Positions 44,933 to 53,757 of a stretch of DNA of 64,000 nucleotides are shown piece after piece. How positions within the stretch are numbered: the stretch's first letter is position 1; the number at the start of each line of letters is the position of its first letter. Source of the DNA: an uncultured Pseudomonadales bacterium (GTDB lineage Bacteria > Pseudomonadota > Gammaproteobacteria > Pseudomonadales > Cellvibrionaceae); the NCBI GenBank assembly GCA_947487765.1, contig CANKXO010000004.1, positions 248,001 through 312,000 on the forward strand, written 5' to 3'. The position numbers and the translations under genes are program-made. A model generated the notes under the pieces. That model was given only the letters and a program-made list of their open reading frames with translations. It searched no databases and was not told the DNA's origin.

Positions 44933-46384
44933 TTAGTTATTGTGAAAAACTCCAAGAGACTTTAAAAACTCGATGGTTGCATCTTGTTTTGCTTGGGGAA
45001 GCTCGAAGAAGTTGTCCCTTGACTCTCTGGCCTCTCCTCCATGAAAGTGGATAGCTTTTGTCATCGATGGTAGGTCACCTCTATGTCCATATGGAGCAGA
45101 ATCGGATACATCCCATAGTTTACGAGTCAAAAATTCTTCTGTTGGTCTCGGTGCCGGAGGGATTGAAAAGTCTTCTGGGGTAGCGAAACCTATCAGGCTG
45201 CCTTGCACAAGCTGCTCATTACAAAAGTGATTGAAGTCCTCATCGCATAGATTGTGTCTTTTTAGGTCAGTAAATGCTCTAACTATCGCCCCATTACCAT
45301 AGCGTTCAAGCTTATTACCTCTTTGTCCAATTGCAGTCATATCCCATGTTACTTGTCTTTCGGCCTGAGAAAGTTGAAGGTTTCCCGTTGGATTATAGGG
45401 GTTCGGCTCTATAAAAAAACGTGATGTCAATTTCAGAGATGGGACATGGCAGTCGGAGCAGCCGATTTCGTTAAAAATGTTTTCTCCTTGATCAACCGCT
45501 TTTTGTCTTTTGGGATGGCGAGGTAATTTTTGTCTGGGTACTGGTAAGGTGGCTTGGTAAATAGTTGCTGAAGTAACATCACCGACAGATAATTCATTGA
45601 ATACCTCATCTCCATCCGGATCTGTATCTTTGCCAAAGCGTTCAACCGTTTGTATGCCGTGATGATGGTTCATTGCATTGTTTGTAAATTCCCTTAGAGA
45701 CACAACAGCCCCTTTTTGATGAAAAGGCTTCACAATAAGGTCCCAGTCAACGCCTTCAATATTAGAAGGGTCAATAATACCTTCCGGTGAAACGGTAATC
45801 GATCCAAAAGATATCCCTTTTGTTAGAAGAGGTAATGTAATATCACTTCCTGTTTGATATGCCTTGTACTGTGCTTTTTCTCGAATAGCGATAAGGTCGT
45901 TACTCATTTCAATCGCTAATGACTCAATTGCCCCAGCTCCGAACATACCTAGAGTATTGCGCTCATTGCTAAAATTTGGAGAGATTGATTCTGTGACTGG
46001 ATCGAGTAGCTGGGCTAACACAAATACATTGGCAACAAAATCACCTGCTCCTCCTAATGCGGGCTGATTATGGCAACCTGAACATGAGTTTGAATCTGGC
46101 CCTGATGTTCGAATAAATGCAGGTTGATCGTGAGGGTTGCGAGGTGCGCCTCCGCCTGTTGATGCAGGACGGCCTTGGCCATCCAGTTCGTTAAAACGGG
46201 CATTAAAGACTTTTTTGCCGTGTTTGATTACAGCGGAAAGAGGTATTTCCTGACTTTCTATTTTTGATTGCTCTAAATGTTTGTTGACAGTAGGGCGTTC
46301 ACCAATTTTTATATCGGCGTATACCATGGTGGAAAAGTTGAATAGCCCAGCTGCAGCGAGCGATAATAGTCTTATAGTTTTCAT
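44933..46384 (-). CDS. Di-heme c-type cytochrome, DUF1111 (thiol oxidoreductase-like)
   Basis: This 483-residue exported protein has a signal peptide (MKTIRLLSLAAAGLFNFSTMVYA) and two haem c sites, CSGCH at residues 101-105 and CSDCH at residues 309-313. The family pattern QPALGGAGDF after the first haem, a long linker and SAPYGHRGDLPSM near the end fit DUF1111. Such proteins are periplasmic di-haem oxidoreductases; the natural substrate is unknown. A good ribosome site (AGGAG) places the start at 46384. It lies 16 bp downstream of the DoxX-like gene, and both appear linked to the biosynthetic cluster. Confidence 0.9.
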   Translation of the reverse strand: MKTIRLLSLAAAGLFNFSTMVYADIKIGERPTVNKHLEQSKIESQEIPLSAVIKHGKKVFNARFNELDGQGRPASTGGGAPRNPHDQPAFIRTSGPDSNSCSGCHNQPALGGAGDFVANVFVLAQLLDPVTESISPNFSNERNTLGMFGAGAIESLAIEMSNDLIAIREKAQYKAYQTGSDITLPLLTKGISFGSITVSPEGIIDPSNIEGVDWDLIVKPFHQKGAVVSLREFTNNAMNHHHGIQTVERFGKDTDPDGDEVFNELSVGDVTSATIYQATLPVPRQKLPRHPKRQKAVDQGENIFNEIGCSDCHVPSLKLTSRFFIEPNPYNPTGNLQLSQAERQVTWDMTAIGQRGNKLERYGNGAIVRAFTDLKRHNLCDEDFNHFCNEQLVQGSLIGFATPEDFSIPPAPRPTEEFLTRKLWDVSDSAPYGHRGDLPSMTKAIHFHGGEARESRDNFFELPQAKQDATIEFLKSLGVFHNN

Positions 46385-46400
46385 GATTGCTCCTATATTG

Positions 46401-47417
46401 TTATGTGGAAGATTTGGATAATGAATAGTTGTTGGGGCTCCATTCAGAGTTTTCGGCATTTTTAATATCTTTTCCGTTATTGGAATGTAAAAAAACGATA
46501 ATTAACCCGAATATAATTGGTAAATGCCCTGTTAACTCATGAATTCCGAAAATGACGGATGTGACTGAAAAGAAAAATATCACGCACAAGGAAACAAATC
46601 GTGTGGAAATATTTAGTATCAATAGCAAGCCAAAACAAAGCTCTGCAAGCCCAGCAGAGAAAACAAAATAAATATCATCAAAAAAATGTAAACCGATACC
46701 TTTAACAAAATTGACAAACGGATAATCTCTCAAAAAAAACAACCCTAGATCTGGGTTCATAAATTTATTATGAATGGCTAGTACGACTAACTGTACTCCG
46801 AAAAATAAACGGAGGATTTGGCAAGGTAAATCTTTATTAATGTAACGTTTAAAGTTTTTTAATAAATTAATATTTCTAAATTTATTTAGCTCTATGGCAA
46901 AGAAGCATAATGCTATAGCAAGAAATTCAGGGATATAGTCTATGGATAAGCCGAATCCAAAATTAATTAATGTTAATGATAAGCAAAATATAATTGAGGA
47001 GAAAAGCAATAGATTATGGATGGTGCTGCATACTATGATAAGAGCTTGTATTAGTATGCATAGATCTTTGCCTATTACGGCTGGGTCTAGGTTTGGAGCA
47101 ATATAAACGCCATGGATTATATTAAGAATAAGCATTAATACTATTGAGCCTTTTAAGATTTCCCATTCAAATCCATTAAATGTAATGCTCCTATTCATTA
47201 TTTTTGATATCGTGATATTTTTTTTTGACCTTATTTCAAGAAATAAACATATTAAGCAGTACCCTATGGCTAATATGATTAAAAAAAAATAGATGTGATC
47301 AAATTCAAATGTTGTCTTGACCTTAGCTTGATCTTCTGTGAACCAGCGAAGGTGAGCGAGCGCTGAAAAAGGATAAATAAAAATAATGGTTGATGTTAAA
47401 TTTGCGATTGTTTTCAT
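46401..47417 (-). CDS. DoxX-like multi-pass membrane protein
   Basis: This 338-residue protein has an N-terminal signal-like helix ending near ALAHLRWFT and eight to nine further hydrophobic helices. The C-terminal half (ILRLFFGVQLVVLAIHNKFMN, GLAELCFGLLLILNISTRF) is a DoxX-type domain, often found in membrane redox complexes. The N-terminal half is not recognised. The DNA is strongly AT-rich. It is followed 16 bp later by the di-heme gene, so the two may form an electron-transfer pair. Confidence 0.7.
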   Translation of the reverse strand: MKTIANLTSTIIFIYPFSALAHLRWFTEDQAKVKTTFEFDHIYFFLIILAIGYCLICLFLEIRSKKNITISKIMNRSITFNGFEWEILKGSIVLMLILNIIHGVYIAPNLDPAVIGKDLCILIQALIIVCSTIHNLLLFSSIIFCLSLTLINFGFGLSIDYIPEFLAIALCFFAIELNKFRNINLLKNFKRYINKDLPCQILRLFFGVQLVVLAIHNKFMNPDLGLFFLRDYPFVNFVKGIGLHFFDDIYFVFSAGLAELCFGLLLILNISTRFVSLCVIFFFSVTSVIFGIHELTGHLPIIFGLIIVFLHSNNGKDIKNAENSEWSPNNYSLSKSST

Positions 47418-47599
47418 AAAAATCCCTATTAAATAATTGATTATTTCTTTTGAAAATAATTGGTGTTTCCTGAGTTCAGGCTGTAATGCTGATGATTATT
47501 TCGCAGGCCTGATGTTTTTTCTTGTTAAGCTAGATGTAAGGTTTTTTATTTGGTTTGACGTCCATGTTTTTACTCCATTTTTATTTTAGGGGTGTAAAA

Positions 47600-48517
47600 C
47601 TATGCAGCTGATTCTCTTTTAGGCTCGGGTTTAAGATTTTTAGGTAGAGAAAAGAAGTCTAGAATGAAATCAGCTGGCGTTTTTGCTTTTTTCTCTAAAA
47701 TATTACTTAAATCATCAAAGACTTTAGAGAACTGTTCTTCTTGAAAATGATGTTGAATTTCAGACAAAGCATCTGCATTCCAGTTTGGTAAGCCGGCGGA
47801 GGAAAGTCTCTTTTTTGAGTCGTCCTGGCTGCAAGGCTTATAAGTGATTTCTTTTCCTAAGCGATCAGATATTAATCCAGCCATTTCATGATAATTAATG
47901 GCGGTAGGCCCAGTAATGTTAAAAATTTTATTTCTGAATCTTGGTGAAATTATTGCTTTCGCGATTGCTTCGCCTACATCGCGTAGATCAACCAGGCTTT
48001 GGCTAGAATCTGCCATGGGTAAGCTAAAATAGCCTCTTCTATTAATATAAGTATTCTCTAACAGAATATTCTGAAAAAAAGAGTTTGGGCGTAAAATAGT
48101 ATATTCTATGCCAGAGTTTATTAACTGCTGATCGCTTATGCTATGGCATTTTAAAATTTTTGATGTTGAGTTCTTTTCGGCACCTAGCCCCGAAAGTTTT
48201 ACCACATGATCAACCTGGCTTTCGCTAGCTGCCACGAGTAAATTATTAAATAACTGAACCATATTTTCTGTAACTGGAACAGCTACATAAATGGATGTTA
48301 TGCCTTTTATAGCACTCTTTAAGCTTTCTAGGTCATTTAAGCTGCCTTCTATCCATTCTATATTTCTATTGGGATATTTCTTCTGAGCCTTTGCTATATT
48401 ACGTGTTAGCCCTTTGACAGGGATGTTTAGCTTTTCAAAGTGAGTTATTGCTGCACTACCAGTATTTCCCGTTGACCCAATTATCAAAATGTTAATGGGC
48501 GTTTCTATCGTTTTCAT
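47600..48517 (-). CDS. NmrA-like NAD(P)-binding oxidoreductase
   Basis: This protein of about 305 residues begins with the Rossmann signature ILIIGSTGNTGSAAITHF (GxxGxxG). VDHVVKLSGLGAEK, the IEYTILRPNSFFQNIL segment and LVDLRDVGEAIAKAI are typical of the NmrA/atypical-SDR group. No classical Tyr-x3-Lys active site is evident, so it may be a quinone or NADP-linked reductase or a sensor. The start at 48517 is preferred over 48568 because AGGT lies about 9 nt upstream. It ends the main run of biosynthetic genes before a 182-bp gap. Confidence 0.85.
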   Translation of the reverse strand: MKTIETPINILIIGSTGNTGSAAITHFEKLNIPVKGLTRNIAKAQKKYPNRNIEWIEGSLNDLESLKSAIKGITSIYVAVPVTENMVQLFNNLLVAASESQVDHVVKLSGLGAEKNSTSKILKCHSISDQQLINSGIEYTILRPNSFFQNILLENTYINRRGYFSLPMADSSQSLVDLRDVGEAIAKAIISPRFRNKIFNITGPTAINYHEMAGLISDRLGKEITYKPCSQDDSKKRLSSAGLPNWNADALSEIQHHFQEEQFSKVFDDLSNILEKKAKTPADFILDFFSLPKNLKPEPKRESAA

Positions 48518-48552
48518 ATCAAATTTACCTGTTAATAAGTGAAGTTGTTTGA

Positions 48553-49029
48553 CTAAAATCTTTCCCATGATAGTTCCATGGTGCAGGGGGTCGAATTAAT
48601 TTCTACGGTGGGGGTACTAAGTATTAAATGGTTGGAGAATAGTTGAGTGAATCGGGTTTGTACTGTTCCACTCCAATTAGGTAGGAGTGATTGTTCTATA
48701 TTGTGGTGAACTAGACCTTTATTTTTCTCATAGACATAGCTTCCGTAATATGCGATAAAACCTTCAAAAGCCTTTTTTATTTCAGTGTCTGTGCCACCTA
48801 GAAAATCATTCACTAAAAAGCAAGGTCGGTCTTTGCTGGATACAAAAACAGACATCCTTCCGTTGTCTTGATAAGTAATTATGCCTTCTGTGTTTTCCCG
48901 CCAATATGGAAGAGGGGATCCATCTAGTTTATTTACAATACATTTTTGTAATTTCCAGCTTCCCACAATACCGGTCGTAGTTAAAATATCTACGCTTTTA
49001 TCTGTTCTATTTTTTTCTATAGTTAACAT
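48553..49029 (-). CDS. Lipocalin-like domain protein
   Basis: A 158-residue cytosolic protein with the pattern GSWKLQKCIVNKLDGSPLPYW then EGIITYQDNGRMSVFV, which matches the lipocalin-like (Lipocalin_5) family. Relatives are often found near polyketide and fatty-acid pathways and may bind a hydrophobic intermediate. It is located between the acyl ligase and the NmrA-like reductase, 33 bp and 35 bp from each. A carrier, isomerase or cyclase role is possible but unproven. Confidence 0.8.
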   Translation of the reverse strand: MLTIEKNRTDKSVDILTTTGIVGSWKLQKCIVNKLDGSPLPYWRENTEGIITYQDNGRMSVFVSSKDRPCFLVNDFLGGTDTEIKKAFEGFIAYYGSYVYEKNKGLVHHNIEQSLLPNWSGTVQTRFTQLFSNHLILSTPTVEINSTPCTMELSWERF

Positions 49030-49062
49030 TATGATTACCCTTTATTTCTTTAGCCAAATTAC

Positions 49063-50514
49063 TCAGGCTATTTTCCCAATTTTATTTCTTGGAATGTAAT
49101 CGACAAATTCGAATTGTTTTGGTATTCGACTACGCGAAGTGGAACCCAGCAAACTACGCTTAACTTGTTCTAAGCTAATATTTTTTTCTGCGACAATAAG
49201 CGCTTTTGCTATTTCTCCTTGATTGTCGTCTTTGACACCATGAACTCTAACGCTTGTCACGCCGTGTATTTTTTTTATTTCAGCCTCAATGACAGCAGGG
49301 TATATCTTTTCCCCTCCTTGGATGATGATGTGTTTTTTTCTGTTCAGAAAATAATACTTGTTGTTTTTTAGTTCAAATAAGTCTCCAGTGAAAATCCAGT
49401 CAGTATCGGAGTTAAAAGGTAAAAAGCCATTCTTTTCTCCTAAATAATAACCTTCCATACTAGTGGGAGATTTAATGAGAAGCTCCCCCATATTACTTTT
49501 GAGTTCATTATTTTTTTCTAGCTTTATAATGACGCCTGATAGTGGTGTGCCTAATGGGATTTCATCTTGATCTAAATTATTATTATCAATCAAGCATGTC
49601 GATACTCGAGGCCCCGCTTCTGTTAATCCATAAGTAGCCATTAATTGACAGTTAGGTAATGTGCTTATTAGCTGTCTTGCTTGCGAGCTATATAGCCTAT
49701 CTCCGCCGAGAGTTAATACTCTTAGAGAGGGTACATTTTCTTTTAATTGAGAAGCAAAGAAAGGGGTAAGACTCAGAACTGATATTTTCTCTTTTTGCAG
49801 CCACTGTGTATTAATTTCACCGACATGGTTATAAATAACGATTTTTGCATCAGAAACCAGTGCGCCAAGGAAATTAGCAACCAGTCCATAACTGTAATAG
49901 ACTGGCAGCTTTACTCCAACAACGTCGGTTGGCCTAATGCCTATAGATTCTGCATGCATTTTTGCATTTAAGATTAACTTGTCAAAATTATTTAAAATAG
50001 CTTTAGGCTTTCCTGTGGTGCCAGAGCTGAAAATAGCGATATTACTATTTGCCATTCTATGATCTACATGGGAAAGTTTAGTTTGTTGCTGACGAATAGT
50101 TCTCAGCCATGTATTTCCTGTCTTGCGAGCTGAAGAGCCGTCACATTTGAAAATATCTTTTTCGCTTAATGGTAATCGTTTGTTGATAGCTAGGCAGGTT
50201 GCTTTATCAGCTATTACTGAAAAGATAGAGAAACGTTTGATTATTGTTTCTAAATTTGAAACTGGATCGTGTGGATTTGCTATGAAGACTACTTGCTTAT
50301 TTAGTAATAATGCAAACATAGAAACGATTGCATCTATATCATTAGTCATTCGAAGAAGTACTGGGTAGCCATTGTCGGGTAAGTGTTTTTCATAAAAACC
50401 AAGTCTGTCACACACGCGCTTATAGAATTGAAAGCCTGTGAGATCTTCACTAGCATCTGAAATGGTAGTATGGTGGCGACGTTCTACTTCGTTTAATAAA
50501 GATTCAATATTCAT
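49063..50514 (-). CDS. AMP-dependent acyl/aryl-CoA or acyl-ACP ligase
   Basis: This 483-residue ANL-superfamily enzyme has the P-loop IFSSGTTGKPKA at residues 161-172, the ATYGLTEAGPR adenine-binding motif near residue 270 and the hinge segment WIFTGDLFE. The C-terminal catalytic lysine is near the end (PRNKIGKIA). The N-terminal domain is short. It probably activates a carboxylic acid for loading onto the acyl carrier protein encoded by the same operon. The ATGA overlap with the preceding gene indicates translational coupling. Confidence 0.87.
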   Translation of the reverse strand: MNIESLLNEVERRHHTTISDASEDLTGFQFYKRVCDRLGFYEKHLPDNGYPVLLRMTNDIDAIVSMFALLLNKQVVFIANPHDPVSNLETIIKRFSIFSVIADKATCLAINKRLPLSEKDIFKCDGSSARKTGNTWLRTIRQQQTKLSHVDHRMANSNIAIFSSGTTGKPKAILNNFDKLILNAKMHAESIGIRPTDVVGVKLPVYYSYGLVANFLGALVSDAKIVIYNHVGEINTQWLQKEKISVLSLTPFFASQLKENVPSLRVLTLGGDRLYSSQARQLISTLPNCQLMATYGLTEAGPRVSTCLIDNNNLDQDEIPLGTPLSGVIIKLEKNNELKSNMGELLIKSPTSMEGYYLGEKNGFLPFNSDTDWIFTGDLFELKNNKYYFLNRKKHIIIQGGEKIYPAVIEAEIKKIHGVTSVRVHGVKDDNQGEIAKALIVAEKNISLEQVKRSLLGSTSRSRIPKQFEFVDYIPRNKIGKIA

Positions 50515-51053
50515 ACAGATTCCTTGCTAATCAATTTAAATTGTTTATTGGAGAAGTCTTCTGCAGAAATGGCTCTATTTAAAAAAATAGATTTCGCTTG
50601 ATAACCTTTTTTATCTGGGTGGGTAAGGTAAATTAAAATACTAGCTTCAGATTCATTAATGTTCATCATGTGAGACACCATAGAAAATATCTCTTCGATG
50701 GAACTCTCATCTCCAATTGCGCTAAAAGCTGCGCCATGGATTCCAAAAGCTAATGCTGTATAGGTAGCTAATGTTTGGGGTCCACCCCTTACAAAAAATC
50801 CATGGCGTGCTTTTTTTTGGTCTATCCCTTCGGCTACCTTCCTGATATGACCTTCGCAGCCTTTTCTGCTTACGACGACGATATTGGTATTATTTAAATC
50901 TATTGAAGAGGGTAATTTTTCTAAAAGTGCTTGAGTTGCCATAACACAAGCGCGAACAGGCATGTCTGCTCGGCTGTCTTTATTTTTTAATATCTCAGGT
51001 AGTTCAATATGGTTGGAGTCGGTTTTGAAATTTGCATAAATTAAATCGCTCAT
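50511..51053 (-). CDS. Short ketosynthase-like protein lacking the catalytic cysteine
   Basis: This 180-residue protein resembles the N-terminal part of a beta-ketoacyl synthase (Ketoacyl-synt_2-like) but is less than half the normal length. The expected active-site segment T-A-C-S-S-G reads TALAFGIHG here, with Leu101 in place of Cys. Chain-length-factor-like proteins in aryl-polyene clusters are similarly cysteine-free, though longer as I recall. It may pair with the complete ketosynthase encoded just upstream. A good ribosome site (AGAGG) precedes the start, so it is not an obvious pseudogene. Confidence 0.7.
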   Translation of the reverse strand: MSDLIYANFKTDSNHIELPEILKNKDSRADMPVRACVMATQALLEKLPSSIDLNNTNIVVVSRKGCEGHIRKVAEGIDQKKARHGFFVRGGPQTLATYTALAFGIHGAAFSAIGDESSIEEIFSMVSHMMNINESEASILIYLTHPDKKGYQAKSIFLNRAISAEDFSNKQFKLISKESV

Positions 51054-51115
51054 AATCGACCTCTCTAATTATTCATTGCTGATGTATATGGAGTTGCTTT
51101 TAAACTTTAAGAACG

Positions 51116-52249
51116 CTATGCAGACATCAATGCTATAGCAGAATTTACACCGCCGAAGCCAAAAGTAATCGACATTGCTATGTGTTGCTTAAATTTGGCT
51201 GGAATTCCTGATGCTGAAACAGGTAGTTGAATTTTTTTATCTTTACTTGTAAGCCCTACTGTCCCTGGAGCAGTTTTATAATCTAAAGCGATACAGCAGA
51301 TTACAGCTTCAACGAAACCAGTTGCGCCAAGTAGATGCCCAATGGCTCCTTTTGAACCTCCTACACAGGTATTGTCGAGAGATGACTTAAATACTTTGTT
51401 GATAGCGACGGACTCTACCGTGTCATTAATTGGGGTACCGCTGGCATGAGCGTTTATATAACCTATATCATCGCATTTTATATTAGCGCTATTGATAGCT
51501 CGTTGAATAGCTAGCGCCGGTATTTCTCCTGTCTCATCGGGAGCTGTTATATGTTTTGCATCGCACGACATTCCAAAACCCTTTATGCTGTAGTAATGAA
51601 CATTATTTGAGAAAGCTTTTTGTAGTTTAGTTAGACCTGTTTGGTTGACGACTAGTGCAAAGCCACCACCCTCACCAAAAGAAGTACCACTTCGGGACTC
51701 GTCAAAAGGGCGAGCTTGATCCCTCGCTTGAGTGCCTAGTGTGATGTGTTGCAAGATTTTCCCAGGGTCTAGGCAATCTGCTGCCAGCACTCCCACAATG
51801 TCATGTGTGCCTGAATCGACTAATGATGAAGCCATGGAAATAACATCAGTCCCACTTGAGCAAGCGCTCGTAATGACTGTTTTGAACTTTTCAGATATGC
51901 CTTGATGATTTTTCGATAGATATTGTTTAATGCACCCATATGGATCCCCTTCGAAAGGGCCTGTTAAATCCCCTAAACTGCTAGCCCCAATGACAATATC
52001 GCAAAGGTTTAATGCAGATTGATCAATACAATTTGCATCAATTTTTTTAATAATTTGGGTTAGCCGTGAAGGTGCAGAGTTGTCGATTTCTTTTAGAATA
52101 CCGACCTTAGAACAATTACCTTCGAACCATTCTGGATAGGCCTGCTCAGCTGGAGTTAATCCCGATCTGCCCTCTATTAATCCATTCCATGTCTCTTGGT
52201 TATTGCCAAGACAAGTTATGATTTTAGGATTAGCGATATATGCATTCAT
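51116..52249 (-). CDS. Beta-ketoacyl-ACP synthase (FabF/KAS II type)
   Basis: The 377-residue thiolase-fold condensing enzyme has an intact Cys-His-His triad: Cys130 in ITSACSSGTD, His268 in INAHASGTP and His305 in SKGAIGHLLGATG, with Lys300 next to it. It is slightly shorter than FabF (about 410 residues). It would extend an acyl chain on the carrier protein by decarboxylative Claisen condensation. No malonyl-CoA:ACP acyltransferase is visible in this operon, so a housekeeping FabD is presumably shared. Confidence 0.93.
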   Translation of the reverse strand: MNAYIANPKIITCLGNNQETWNGLIEGRSGLTPAEQAYPEWFEGNCSKVGILKEIDNSAPSRLTQIIKKIDANCIDQSALNLCDIVIGASSLGDLTGPFEGDPYGCIKQYLSKNHQGISEKFKTVITSACSSGTDVISMASSLVDSGTHDIVGVLAADCLDPGKILQHITLGTQARDQARPFDESRSGTSFGEGGGFALVVNQTGLTKLQKAFSNNVHYYSIKGFGMSCDAKHITAPDETGEIPALAIQRAINSANIKCDDIGYINAHASGTPINDTVESVAINKVFKSSLDNTCVGGSKGAIGHLLGATGFVEAVICCIALDYKTAPGTVGLTSKDKKIQLPVSASGIPAKFKQHIAMSITFGFGGVNSAIALMSA

Positions 52250-52280
52250 AATTAATTATCCCCTTTTCAAGCGATTACCT

Positions 52281-52853
52281 TTATAGCCCAATACCGTCGT
52301 AAAATTTTCGCTTCGTTCTCACTAGAGTTAGTTCTCCTGCAATAGCAGCTGGAAAACTTAAGCCAAATTTGTTGGGTTTGTTGTAAAATGGAAAATCTCT
52401 CATGCGTGCTTCAAATTTCATATCGATAGTCTTTGATCCTTCTTTTGCGGTTGCCCATACACCAATATCTAACAGGCATCCTGGAGGAACTGGGTGGCCA
52501 AATGTGGAACTTACCCCTTTAACTGCTGTAATTTCTTGTCCGGCTCCGTCCTCTTTTAAAGCTGATGTCATACCAATTAAAAGAATGATGCCAATTTGAT
52601 TAACATCTTGGTTGATGCTTGTTCCTGGATATACCCCTGCATCAGGAAAGTGACCAGCAAAGACTGGGTCTGAGCAAGATATTGCTCTTACCGCATGGAT
52701 CCAGCCTGTCTCGAAGTCATGGTCAGCAATTTGATCTACACCCAGCATAGGGTGTGTGTGGCGTAAATAACTTTTGCAGTCGGTATGTGTAATAGGGCCT
52801 TGCCCAGATCCGCTTTTCTCAAGAATTGTGTGAAAGTTCATGTCTTCATTCAT
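52281..52853 (-). CDS. FabA/FabZ-like 3-hydroxyacyl-ACP dehydratase
   Basis: This protein of about 190 residues has a hot-dog fold signature. HTHPMLGVDQI parallels the FabZ substrate loop, and His68 in VFAGHFPDAGVYPG is the catalytic histidine. The usual Glu or Asp four to five residues after PG is not in the standard place; the segment reads GTSINQDVNQ, so Gln82 or Asp83 would have to serve. The C-terminal part is longer than in FabZ. The ATG at 52853 is preferred over a TTG at 52865. It lies 31 bp upstream of the ketosynthase gene. Confidence 0.8.
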   Translation of the reverse strand: MNEDMNFHTILEKSGSGQGPITHTDCKSYLRHTHPMLGVDQIADHDFETGWIHAVRAISCSDPVFAGHFPDAGVYPGTSINQDVNQIGIILLIGMTSALKEDGAGQEITAVKGVSSTFGHPVPPGCLLDIGVWATAKEGSKTIDMKFEARMRDFPFYNKPNKFGLSFPAAIAGELTLVRTKRKFYDGIGL

Positions 52854-52919
52854 TGTTCTATCCAATTAAATTTGTATATGATGTATTGTTGATCAATTTC
52901 ACCTGAGGTTTATGTCGTG

Positions 52920-53438
52920 TCATTGAGAATTTGGTAGAAAGTTTCTTATATTTTCAAAGGAGTATATGATTAAATTTGGGATGGGAATTGATTGTCTTAG
53001 CGCAGCATCGATAAACACAAAGCATAATGCGACTTCTGCATGAGGTTTATTCTCTACGGAGAATTCAAGTGTTAAAAATATTTTAACTTTTCCATAATTA
53101 ATCTTTTTTAGAGAGATAGATATTTTATTACCGCAAGAAAGTGGGTTAATATATTTCGCCTCACTGCTTATCATAGCAATAGATATTTCACCACTATCTA
53201 AATCACACCCTAATGATTTTAAGCCATTTACTAATGCTTCTTCTGAAAACTTATAGTAGTTACTAAAATGGACAACTTGATCACGATCTGTCTCATAAAT
53301 ATTAATTAGCCGGTCATAGGTTGGCCAGGTAGTCTTATTCCAAAGATTTTTCTTAATTTTCAAATCGTCTGTTTCAAATATTGTGCTTTTCATGTCCTGA
53401 TCCGTATAAGAGACATATGGGTAACTTACATTACCCAT
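52920..53438 (-). CDS. Hot-dog acyl thioesterase (4HBT-like)
   Basis: A protein of 157-172 residues resembling acyl-CoA/acyl-ACP thioesterases. The pattern ETDRDQVVHFSNYYKFSEEAL fits the D-x(n)-H-x-N-Y-x(n)-E-A signature of 4-hydroxybenzoyl-CoA-type thioesterases, including those of polyketide and aryl-polyene clusters. It may release the product from the carrier protein. The ATG at 53438 lies inside a perfect inverted repeat (53415-53440); a second ATG at 53393 would put that repeat in the leader. It follows the acyl carrier protein gene by 17 bp. Confidence 0.75.
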   Translation of the reverse strand: MGNVSYPYVSYTDQDMKSTIFETDDLKIKKNLWNKTTWPTYDRLINIYETDRDQVVHFSNYYKFSEEALVNGLKSLGCDLDSGEISIAMISSEAKYINPLSCGNKISISLKKINYGKVKIFLTLEFSVENKPHAEVALCFVFIDAALRQSIPIPNLIIYSFENIRNFLPNSQ

Positions 53439-53440
53439 AT
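53415..53440. promoter_or_regulatory. Inverted repeat at the thioesterase gene start
   Basis: Perfect 10-bp arms ATATGGGTAA and TTACCCATAT flank CTTACA. One candidate start codon (53438) lies inside the dyad. It may be an operator or an mRNA hairpin that affects expression of the thioesterase relative to the carrier protein. Confidence 0.5.
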
Positions 53441-53455
53441 ACCATGATCGATTAC

Positions 53456-53701
53456 TTAACTTGCTACAGTTGCTGATGAAGATATTAAATTTACTATTTT
53501 GCTAATGGAGCTCAGGGACTCGACAGAAAGATCTTCTGCTTTTGTTGTCACCCCACATTCTTCAATAAGAAAAACCCTTAGCTCGGTTTGGTCTAGGCTG
53601 TCCAATTCAAGTTCATCATCTGGGCCGTAAAACTCAGCCTGCTCTTTCATAAGGGTTTCAATAAGAAACCCTTTAATTTTACTTATGATTTCTGTTTCCA
53701 T
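53456..53701 (-). CDS. Acyl carrier protein
   Basis: This 81-residue, four-helix carrier protein has the phosphopantetheine attachment motif LELDSLDQTEL with Ser35. Most of helix II is acidic, as needed for docking with the ketosynthase and dehydratase. It differs from housekeeping AcpP, which carries a G-A-D-S-L-D-x-V-E motif, so it is likely pathway-dedicated. It is the first of the enzymatic genes in the operon and has an AGAG-type ribosome site. Confidence 0.9.
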   Translation of the reverse strand: METEIISKIKGFLIETLMKEQAEFYGPDDELELDSLDQTELRVFLIEECGVTTKAEDLSVESLSSISKIVNLISSSATVAS

Positions 53702-53757
53702 AGTTAATATTCTCTGGTTCTATTGATTAATTGCGAATTGAATATGCTTAATTAATA

